Origin: Fulvimarina manganoxydans
GTDB taxonomy: Bacteria; Pseudomonadota; Alphaproteobacteria; Rhizobiales; Rhizobiaceae
DNA length: 64,000 nucleotides
Direction: 5' to 3'
Assembly: GCF_900176465.1 (NCBI RefSeq)
Contig: NZ_FWXR01000007.1
Coordinates: forward strand, 119,982-183,981
Below, piece after piece: positions 57,438 to 64,000 of this stretch. Under the pieces are notes generated by a model. That model saw nothing but the letters and a program-made list of their open reading frames with translations, searched no databases and was not told where the DNA came from. Both the position numbers and the translations under genes were made by a program. Position 1 is the first letter of the stretch. Every line of letters starts with the position of its first letter.

Positions 57438-59429
57438 GTGGAGTATTCGGTGGGCGTTGTCGAGCCTGCAGAATGGCCTGCCGACATGGCCGGTGTCGCG
57501 GTCGACCCTTGGCATGCCACCTCAGCGCATCCCGCCGAAATCGGCCCGCGGGACGCGGCTCTCTTATTCGTCGTGGATTATCTGAATATCGCAAGCGAAG
57601 ACGTTCTGACCGCACTCGACGCGGCGCAAGTGAACGGGACCGATGTCGCACGCGAATTCATCGCCGCACGGCTCTGCAGCGAGGTGGATTTTGCCCAAGC
57701 TGCCGCCGCCTATCTGGGCCTCAGGGTCGACCATCCGTCGGACATTGATCAGATCGTGTCCTTGGGCGATCATGAGACAATCGGGTCGGTCGAGTGGGGC
57801 ATGAGAACCTGCGACCGCTTTCTGACCACGAAGATCTTTCTGACGCCGATCATCGAGAATCTGTCGCTCCTTCGCGCTTCCGTCGCCACCAATCCTGTGC
57901 TGAAGAAGCGAGCGCGGGTCACGACCCCATCGCGTTTGCGACATCATCGTATTGAGCGCGAGAGCCCACGCCTCCTCGAAGCTGCGCGGCTGAGCCTATC
58001 CGCTGACGCCTTGCATCTTTCCGCTCGAATCGTGATGACCGGCGCACAGGGCGCGGCTGCGAGCCTGCTCGCCTTCGTCCTGTTCGCCTGCCTCGTCCAT
58101 TTTTGGAACGAAACGCTCTTCGGACTGCATCTGCTCGCGATAGCGGGTTTCGGCAGCTGGATCGCCATGCGTTTTATCGCGGCGATCGGTTTTCATTCGC
58201 CCCCGGCGATTTCGTCACCTGCGGATAGTGTCGACCGTCAGGAGGGCGAGGGCGGTCTGCCGATCTATACGGTCGTCGTCGCGCTTCGAAACGAGCGCAG
58301 CGTCGTTCCGAAGCTCGTCGACCATCTCGACGCTCTCAACTGGCCAAAGAGCCGTCTCGAAATCTTTCTGGTCTGCGAGGCCGACGACGAGGAGACGCCG
58401 CGTCTGTGTCGCCGTCTCACCGCGGACATGTCGCATGTCTTCGTCGTAGAGGTTCCGCCAGCGGAGCCGCGAACGAAGCCCAAGGCTTTGAACTTTATCC
58501 TACCGCGTGCCGAGGGCGACCTTCTTGTCCTCTATGACGCTGAGGACAAACCGCATCCCGATCAATTGCGTGAAGCCTATCGCCGCTTTCGTGTCTCTTC
58601 CGCGCAACTCGGCTGTCTGCAGGCTCCCCTTGTCGTCGGCAACTTCGAGGGATCGCGTATCGCTGCGCTATTCGCGATGGAATATGCCGCGCTCTTTCGC
58701 GCTTTTCTTCCCTGGCTCGCCCATCACGGGTTTCCCATACCGCTCGGCGGCACCAGCAATCATTTCCGCACGAGCGCTTTACGGGCTGTTTGTGGATGGG
58801 ATTCTCACAATGTGACGGAGGACGCGGATCTCGGCATGCGTCTGGCGCGGGGCGGCTGGGCGATCGAAACGATCACCTTGCCGACCGTCGAAGACGCGCC
58901 TGAGACGATCAAGACATTCTTCCCGCAAAGGACCCGTTGGCTGAAGGGCTGGCTGCAGACCTATGCAGTACATATGCGTGATCCGCTGCGCCTCTGGCGG
59001 GAGCTCGGTGCATGCCGATTTCTCGTTTTCCAGCTGTTGTTCCATGGCATGATGACATCGGCGCTGATCCTGCCTGGCGTGATCATTCTCCTTTCGCGTT
59101 CCGTCTTCGCGATCGGGCATTACGGCTATGGGATCGTCTTTGAAGACCATCTCCTCTTGGTCGATGCGGTGATCATGGTGGGAGGCATCGTCAGCTTCCT
59201 CGCTCTGGCCATGCGCGGCGCATCCAATGACGAGCGCAGGGCGTTTCTGTCAAAGGTCTTAGTAATTCCGGCCTATTGGCTGCTCATCTCCTGCGCGGCC
59301 TGGCGCGCGCTTCTTCAGCTGTTTTGTCGGCCCCATGGCTGGGAGAAAACGCCGCATGGATTGGAGTCGCGCGCCAACCCCGGCGATCCGCGGTATCGGA
59401 TCGATCCGATCTTTGACATAGCGACCTGA
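57438..59429 (+). CDS. Membrane glycosyltransferase family 2 with N-terminal GspE-N-like domain
   Basis: A 663-residue inner-membrane glycosyltransferase. An N-terminal soluble region at about 40-150 (ASEDVLTALDAAQVNGTDVA, ARLCSEVDFAQAAAAYLGL) resembles the small helical domain at the start of GspE/PilB-type proteins. Two membrane spans at about 200-248 are followed by the GT-A domain (about 275-500) with VVVALRNERSVVPKLVDHL, the DxD-like YDAEDKPHPD, TEDADLGMRL and QRTRW, then four or so further spans. QxxRW and TED are the marks of processive cellulose/hyaluronan-synthase-like enzymes. The start codon is GTG at 57438; ATG 57486 is also possible. The polysaccharide made is unknown. Confidence 0.88.
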   Translation: MEYSVGVVEPAEWPADMAGVAVDPWHATSAHPAEIGPRDAALLFVVDYLNIASEDVLTALDAAQVNGTDVAREFIAARLCSEVDFAQAAAAYLGLRVDHPSDIDQIVSLGDHETIGSVEWGMRTCDRFLTTKIFLTPIIENLSLLRASVATNPVLKKRARVTTPSRLRHHRIERESPRLLEAARLSLSADALHLSARIVMTGAQGAAASLLAFVLFACLVHFWNETLFGLHLLAIAGFGSWIAMRFIAAIGFHSPPAISSPADSVDRQEGEGGLPIYTVVVALRNERSVVPKLVDHLDALNWPKSRLEIFLVCEADDEETPRLCRRLTADMSHVFVVEVPPAEPRTKPKALNFILPRAEGDLLVLYDAEDKPHPDQLREAYRRFRVSSAQLGCLQAPLVVGNFEGSRIAALFAMEYAALFRAFLPWLAHHGFPIPLGGTSNHFRTSALRAVCGWDSHNVTEDADLGMRLARGGWAIETITLPTVEDAPETIKTFFPQRTRWLKGWLQTYAVHMRDPLRLWRELGACRFLVFQLLFHGMMTSALILPGVIILLSRSVFAIGHYGYGIVFEDHLLLVDAVIMVGGIVSFLALAMRGASNDERRAFLSKVLVIPAYWLLISCAAWRALLQLFCRPHGWEKTPHGLESRANPGDPRYRIDPIFDIAT

Positions 59430-60646
59430 CGCCGCCAGCTGAGAAGAGGAGCTTTGGACTTCGGCGCTGAACGACCCGAACGCCGTGATCTACGCGGCCC
59501 CAAAGCCTCGCCCACATTTTCCGAGGCCTAAAGCGAATCCTTGGGCGCAGAGCGATTGCACGCCCAGCGACGCAGCCTTTCAACGGAACGACATGCAGTG
59601 TTCGGTAAAATTGGCCTATTGCCGAATGGTCAGGAAGCAATTCTCGCAGGCGCCGATGACACGGAAAACCGTGGCATAGAAGCGCTCACTGGCAGCATAT
59701 CGAACCCGGTTGCGCGATAAATCCTTCGCTCAGCCCGCTGCCCCGATGCATAGATCCGGCCAGGCAAGAAGGGAGTTCTCGTTCAACGCCGAATTGAGAC
59801 GGCGTAGCGCTTCGTTGTTCTCACGAAGCCGACCGATCAGCGCCTGCAACTCGGTTTCGCTCGGGCGTGAGGCAGCATATGCTTGTTGCCCTGAACGAAA
59901 CAGTCTGCCTCCCTCGAACACCTGCATGGCCGCCCCCTCTGGCTCATCAGCGGATATGTCCGCTTCGTTGCCGACGATGTTGCCATCATACACCAATAGC
60001 GAACCAGGCGACAGGCGTTAGCGCTGAAATTTGCTTTAGAAAACAGATCGCGGCAGACCCGGCCGCAAAAGCCTGCAGCATATGCGTTTTCGTTCCATCA
60101 CAAAAGCGTGATATCCACTAAACCACTGTCGAAGCACGAAATTCTGTTCTTGTTTGAAACCATTTTATTTGAGTTGACATTCGTACTCTCGCTGCGACGA
60201 GAGCTATCACGCCGGCTCAGCGACAAGAGTCCTCGTAAGCTTTCAACCGATGACGATTGGATCGGTTCGCGGCCGCGTTTGCCTGATTTTGGGATGCCTT
60301 TGACACGGCCGATCGACCGATGTGCATATCGCCGTGCCCGCTTTCGTCGGATAAGGCATGGCCGCCCAAGCGACCCGTGCGCGTTCTTCAAAGGCGTGAT
60401 CGCGATGCCGATATGCAGTCTCTTAGCGCATCAGGCGATCAATCAGCATCGCTAGGCGTCCTTGATTGTCTTGATGCCGGGCCAGCTGGCCGAAAACCGG
60501 TACTCGCTGTTCCCTCGACGCCTGAGCGGCGCTCTGGAGAGCCTTCATTTCGCGCGCTCTTGCTCCATCCTTTTTGAAGACAGCTTTGGAATGCCGTCGG
60601 TCCAAAGATTGCTTGGTTCGAGACGGGACGGAGAGGGCAGGAAAGG
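59430..60646. other. Gene-poor stretch of about 1.2 kb
   Basis: No reliable gene was found between the glycosyltransferase and the acylphosphatase gene. One weak small reading frame on the minus strand (59730-59996) is listed separately. A locally AT-rich patch at about 60120-60200 contains gagttgacattcgtactctc with a TTGACA-like -35 but no convincing -10. No RNA family was recognised. Confidence 0.4.
59730..59996 (-). CDS. Possible small hypothetical protein with a helical C-terminal half
   Basis: An 88-residue frame starting at TTG 59996 (or GTG 59993; an internal ATG at 59927 gives 65 residues). The segment SETELQALIGRLRENNEALR looks like a genuine amphipathic helix or short coiled coil, and the composition is not that of an antisense shadow. 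There is no family match that I recognise and no strong ribosome site, so this is uncertain. Confidence 0.3.
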   Translation of the reverse strand: MVYDGNIVGNEADISADEPEGAAMQVFEGGRLFRSGQQAYAASRPSETELQALIGRLRENNEALRRLNSALNENSLLAWPDLCIGAAG

Positions 60647-60922
60647 ATGATCGCAAGACGATACAGAGTCAGTGGGCGTGTGCAAGGCGTATCGTTTCGC
60701 GCCTGGCTTCAGGACGAGGCGCGCCACGCAGGCCTGGCGGGCTGGTGCCGAAATCGTCTGGATGGTTCGGTCGAAACCGTTCTTTGCGGAGGCGAGGGCG
60801 ATGTGGCTGCTATGGCGGCGCGGCTTCAACAGGGGCCGTCGCACGCTAAAGTCGAACAAGTGGAGGATCTGGGCGAGACCGATCTCGTCGACGGCGATTT
60901 TGAGATTCGCCCGACCGGCTGA
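60647..60922 (+). CDS. acyP: Acylphosphatase
   Basis: A 91-residue enzyme hydrolysing acyl phosphates. The hallmark GRVQGVSFRAW carries the phosphate-binding loop and catalytic Arg, and the conserved WCRNRLDGSVETVLCGGEGDV segment carries the catalytic Asn (N in the CRN part). The ATG at 60647 follows GGAAAGG. It converges with lipB, with a small hairpin (GCGGTC / GACCGC at 60941-60961) in the 66-base gap. Confidence 0.93.
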   Translation: MIARRYRVSGRVQGVSFRAWLQDEARHAGLAGWCRNRLDGSVETVLCGGEGDVAAMAARLQQGPSHAKVEQVEDLGETDLVDGDFEIRPTG

Positions 60923-60988
60923 CAAGGGAATGAGGGCGTCGCGGTCCTGCCGCCAGACCGCCACCGGACGGATTTACGCAACACGCTT

Positions 60989-61765
60989 TCAGCCTTCGTT
61001 CGAAAGAACGGTCGGGCCGAAAATGGCTTCGAAGTTGCGGCGCAGGAGAATGTCTACCTCGGGCATCGCGACCAGAAAGCCGAGATCAGTCAGGCTCGTC
61101 ACACCGTGATCGCGAATCCCGCACGGAACGATTCCGTCGAAATGACTGAGATCGGGGTCAACATTCAGCGAGATGCCGTGAAACGTCACCCATTTGCGCA
61201 CACGAATGCCGATTGCCGCGATCTTGTCTTCAGCCGAGGAGCCGTCGGCCGCCGGTGATCGCTCCGGCCGTTGCACCCAGACGCCGACGCGGGATTCGCG
61301 CCGTTCCCCAACGATGTGAAACTCGCCGAGGGTCGCGATGATCCAGGCTTCCAAAGCCGAAACGAAAGCCCTTATGTCTTGCCGGCGCCGCTTCAAATCG
61401 AGCAGAACATAAGCCACCCGCTGTCCGGGGCCGTGATAGGTATATTCGCCCCCCCGCCCAGCCTCGAATACGGGAAAGCGGGAAGCCTCGACGAGATCTT
61501 CGGCCCGTGCGCTGGTGCCGGCCGTATAGAGAGGCGGATGCTCGACGAGATAAACGGTTTCCGGCGCTTCGCCCTTGTCTATCAAGGCAACCCGCGCCTC
61601 CATCATCGCCAGGGCATCCGGATAGGACGTCAATCCGTCGAAAATCGTCCATGCGACAGGTGGCGATCCGGCATTGGCAAAAAACGTCGTGGCCGCCGTT
61701 TGAAGACGCGGATGCGAAAGCCGAGCCTCGGCCCGATGCGGTGGGGTCATGCTGTCCATGACCAT
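60989..61765 (-). CDS. lipB: Octanoyl-[ACP]:protein N-octanoyltransferase
   Basis: First enzyme of lipoate assembly, moving octanoate from acyl carrier protein to lipoyl domains, after which LipA (6237) adds sulfur. About 258 residues from ATG 61765; ATGs at 61759 and 61750 are equally possible. Motifs are [35 protein letters not shown] (split), the catalytic Lys in [19 protein letters not shown] and the catalytic Cys in [14 protein letters not shown]. Its substrates in this window are the lipoyl domains of PdhB and PdhC. Confidence 0.95.
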   Translation of the reverse strand: MVMDSMTPPHRAEARLSHPRLQTAATTFFANAGSPPVAWTIFDGLTSYPDALAMMEARVALIDKGEAPETVYLVEHPPLYTAGTSARAEDLVEASRFPVFEAGRGGEYTYHGPGQRVAYVLLDLKRRRQDIRAFVSALEAWIIATLGEFHIVGERRESRVGVWVQRPERSPAADGSSAEDKIAAIGIRVRKWVTFHGISLNVDPDLSHFDGIVPCGIRDHGVTSLTDLGFLVAMPEVDILLRRNFEAIFGPTVLSNEG

Positions 61766-61938
61766 CAAATAATTCCAAATTCGAGCGGAGGTAAGGGGCC
61801 GCAATCGGCTTATCGCAGGCCGGCAAGCGCGGCTCGGGCACATTCTTCCATGTCACTTTGACGAAGGCACTTGCGGCCGCGCCAAACTCTTGTTACACGC
61901 CCGCTCACCGAAGCAAATCAGCGCTTCGGACACGGCGT

Positions 61939-62023
61939 GCGGTCGTGGCGGAATTGGTAGACGCGCAGCGTTGAGGTCGCTGTGGGGCAACCCGTGGAAG
62001 TTCGAGTCTTCTCGACCGCACCA
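61939..62023 (+). tRNA. tRNA-Leu (anticodon GAG)
   Basis: A full cloverleaf of 85 bases including an encoded CCA end. The acceptor stem pairs GCGGTCG with CGACCGC; the anticodon stem CAGCG / CGCTG holds the loop TTGAGGT, giving anticodon GAG for CUC/CUU leucine codons; there is a long variable arm (GGGGCAACCCG) as expected for a class II tRNA; and the T-loop is TTCGAGT. It sits between lipB and mgtE. Confidence 0.95.
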
Positions 62024-62283
62024 TTCTCTCCTGCTTTTCGGCAGCCTCTCCTTAGATTCAGCTCTTGGGATGTCCCAATTGTTTTGGGCTTGTTTTGGCG
62101 CCTCTGGCGTTTCGGCCGACGATGGTGGACTGATCTTTCTAGTCGATCAGATCGCAGTGCAATCGGTCCGTTTCAGGACGGACGCGCCAAACCTTTCATC
62201 CGCGACAAATCTGCTCTAGAGGCTGCGTCGGCGCTTCGCCGCGATTTTCATCGACCTCATTCGTCGACCGACTGGGAGAGAGA

Positions 62284-63693
62284 ATGGCTGACACCCTTGA
62301 CGCGCGCGATGCGGCCGAGGCCCCCGCCCGGCAGGGAATCTATGACGAGGACGGCTTCGTCGCTTCCGATTTCCTGGACGACGTGCGCGAGGCCATTGAC
62401 GCCGAGCGCCCGAAGGACGTCAAGGCGGCGGTCGAGCCGCTTCATGAATCGGAGCTCGGCGATCTCCTAGAAGAGCTCGATCCCGAACGTCGTCAGGGCC
62501 TCGTCCGGCTCATGGGCAGCGAATTCGACTATACGGCCCTGACCGAAGTCGATGAAGCGATTCGCCTTTCCATCGTCGATGCCATGCCGAACGAGCAGAT
62601 CGCGGAAGCGGTGCTCGAACTCGATTCCGACGATGCGGTCTACATTCTAGAGGATTTGGAAGAAGAGGACCGCAAGGAAATCCTCGCGGCTCTGCCCTTT
62701 CGCGAACGCCTGCGTCTGCGTCGGTCCCTGGAATATCCGGAAGAATCGGCTGGTCGGCGAATGCAGACCGAATTCGTCGCCGTTCCGCCCTATTGGACCG
62801 TTGGACAAACCATCGACTATATGCGCGAGGACGACGATCTGCCGGAATCCTTTGCGCAGATTTTCGTCGTCGATCCGACCTTCAAGCTTCTGGGCGCCGT
62901 CGATCTCGATCGAATTCTCAGGGCCAAACGGCCCGAGAAGGTCGAGGATGTGATGCATGAGACGCGTCATGCCATTCCGGCCGAAATGGACCAGGAAGAG
63001 GCGGCGCAGATCATCGAGCAATATGATCTTCTATCGGCTGCGGTGGTCGATTCCGGCGATCGCCTCGTCGGCGTCCTGACCATCGACGACGTCATCGACA
63101 TCGTGCAGGCCGAGGCCGAAGAAGACATCAAGCGACTGGGCGGCGTCGGCGACGAAGAAATTTCCGACTCGGTGCTCGTCGCCGCAAAGTCGCGCTTTGC
63201 CTGGCTCCTCATCAACTTGGTCACGGCCATTCTCGCCTCGCTGGTGATCGGCCTGTTCGACGCCACCATCGAGCAGATGGTCGCGCTCGCTGTCCTCATG
63301 CCGATCGTCGCGTCGATGGGTGGCAATGCGGGCACCCAGACCATGACAGTCGCTGTGCGAGCCTTGGCCTCGCGCGACATCGATCTCTACAATGCCGGGC
63401 GGATCATCCGACGCGAAAGTCTGGTCGGGGTTCTGAACGGGGTTCTCTTCGCCCTGATCATTGGCGCGGTTGCAGCCCTTTGGTTTCAGAGCACCAGCCT
63501 CGGAATGGTCATTGCCCTTGCCATGGTCGTCAACATGATCGCGGCCGCGCTCGCCGGTATTCTCATTCCGCTGCTGCTCGACAATTTCGGCGCCGATCCC
63601 GCCATCGCCTCCGGGACGTTTGTGACGACGGTCACGGACGTGGTTGGCTTTTTCGCCTTTCTTGGCCTTGCCGCTTGGTGGTTCGGCATCTAA
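62284..63693 (+). CDS. mgtE: Magnesium transporter MgtE
   Basis: Inner-membrane Mg2+ channel/transporter, 469 residues. The cytoplasmic N-domain (about 40-145: ELGDLLEELDPERRQGLVRL, DAVYILEDLEEEDRKEILAAL) is followed by two CBS domains (about 150-275, with VLTIDDVIDIVQAEAEEDI) that sense Mg2+, and a C-terminal membrane domain with five spans beginning 'RFAWLLINLVTAILASLVIGLFD' and containing 'LMPIVASMGGNAGTQTMTVAVRALA', the family's pore-lining signature. A GGGAGAGAGA site precedes ATG 62284. The preceding 260 bases up to the tRNA hold no recognised Mg2+ riboswitch. Confidence 0.96.
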   Translation: MADTLDARDAAEAPARQGIYDEDGFVASDFLDDVREAIDAERPKDVKAAVEPLHESELGDLLEELDPERRQGLVRLMGSEFDYTALTEVDEAIRLSIVDAMPNEQIAEAVLELDSDDAVYILEDLEEEDRKEILAALPFRERLRLRRSLEYPEESAGRRMQTEFVAVPPYWTVGQTIDYMREDDDLPESFAQIFVVDPTFKLLGAVDLDRILRAKRPEKVEDVMHETRHAIPAEMDQEEAAQIIEQYDLLSAAVVDSGDRLVGVLTIDDVIDIVQAEAEEDIKRLGGVGDEEISDSVLVAAKSRFAWLLINLVTAILASLVIGLFDATIEQMVALAVLMPIVASMGGNAGTQTMTVAVRALASRDIDLYNAGRIIRRESLVGVLNGVLFALIIGAVAALWFQSTSLGMVIALAMVVNMIAAALAGILIPLLLDNFGADPAIASGTFVTTVTDVVGFFAFLGLAAWWFGI

Positions 63694-64000
63694 CACCAAG
63701 CACTCTGAATGACTTCGCGCAGACGGTTATCCGACAAGCTCGATCGCCGAGCGCATCAATGCGGCGCCGGCCCGACTGATCGGATGCCGAATGACGCGAA
63801 GGTTGGGCAAGTTCATGAATGAATAATCGTCTCGCCATCTCGGCGCGATTGCACAAGCCCAAGCAATCAGTCAGGAAATAACGGCGCCGACTGCCGCAGC
63901 GGGACCCTGTGTGTTTGGGATAGTGTAGAGTGAGTGCGGGAAGGAGACCGACGGGACCCTGATCGCCCACGGGTAGATCGTGGCATGGCTCGATCCCTTC
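63694..64000. other. End of window, no recognised gene
   Basis: The last 307 bases after mgtE show no convincing coding region on either strand; a minus-strand frame across this region overlaps the mgtE 3' end and is Cys/Arg-rich without family resemblance. Nothing else was recognised. Confidence 0.4.

Noticed and set aside
60098..60391. 97-codon minus-strand frame in the gene-poor stretch
   Set aside because: Basic, low-quality composition without a ribosome site or family resemblance.
61939..62283. tRNA-Leu as an integration site for a genomic island
   Set aside because: No integrase and no repeated tRNA 3' end were seen; mgtE and lipB on either side are core genes.
63632..63970. 112-codon minus-strand frame at the end of the window
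   Set aside because: It overlaps the coding 3' end of mgtE and is Arg/Cys-rich without motifs.

Overview
The window is GC-rich bacterial chromosome and is almost certainly from a member of the Hyphomicrobiales (Rhizobiales, Alphaproteobacteria). The pointers are the pdh-lpd-lipA cluster followed by cinA and a fused ispDF, then dusB-ntrB-ntrC-ntrY-ntrX-trkA-hfq-hflX; a class I (archaeal-type) lysyl-tRNA synthetase; a B12-dependent ribonucleotide reductase; an HWE-type histidine kinase; a PodJ-like polarity protein; and a dispersed intergenic repeat of the rhizobial 'agagcatgat..cgaaaag..cttttcgg' type. Family or genus cannot be fixed from the sequence alone. No integrase, transposase, phage structural gene, CRISPR array, rRNA or plasmid replication gene was seen. 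The window reads as core chromosome with a few accessory insertions.

Region 1 (1-9374) is the pyruvate dehydrogenase and lipoate block: pdhB (5' end outside the window), an AHSA1/SRPBCC gene and a Uma2-family gene inserted before pdhC, a GDSL hydrolase, lpdA, a GlsB/YeaQ membrane protein, lipA and a COQ10/RatA-like gene. These meet cinA and ispDF on the other strand. Octanoyl transferase lipB, which supplies lipA with substrate, lies about 54 kb away at 61 kb. Region 2 (9521-20304) is the nitrogen and regulatory block: dusB, two complete NtrB/C-type two-component pairs (NtrBC and NtrYX), the potassium-uptake regulator trkA, hfq and hflX.

Region 3 (20368-31867) holds an orphan PAS-LuxR regulator, the sbcDC nuclease operon, a DbpA-type DEAD-box helicase, a rhizobial repeat, a strong terminator and the large nrdJ gene, which has a good NrdR box upstream. 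Region 4 (32458-42705) carries a GAF-HWE kinase, gpt, an O-antigen ligase/glycosyltransferase pair, a SulP transporter with a universal stress protein, a PdeM-type phosphoesterase, a DUF3429 protein, and a TauE/SafE permease coupled to a TIGR02186-like protein.

Region 5 (42844-57340) has the podJ-like gene, a MerR regulator, an EAL protein, an SH3b envelope protein, a YihY/BrkB membrane protein, an S24 LexA/CI-like regulator beside a degenerate nuclease-like protein, a small RTX protein, lysK, a TerB-like protein and an orphan solute-binding protein. Region 6 (57438-64000) contains a membrane glycosyltransferase, a gene-poor 1.2 kb stretch, acylphosphatase, lipB, tRNA-Leu(GAG), the magnesium transporter mgtE, and about 300 bases at the end with nothing recognisable.

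No wholly new multi-gene system is evident. The most worthwhile oddities are the two foreign-looking genes inside the pdh operon, the S24-regulator/pseudo-nuclease/RTX neighbourhood, the NrdR box (with weaker DnaA-box-like sites) upstream of nrdJ, and the single-pass SH3b protein next to a long intergenic region.
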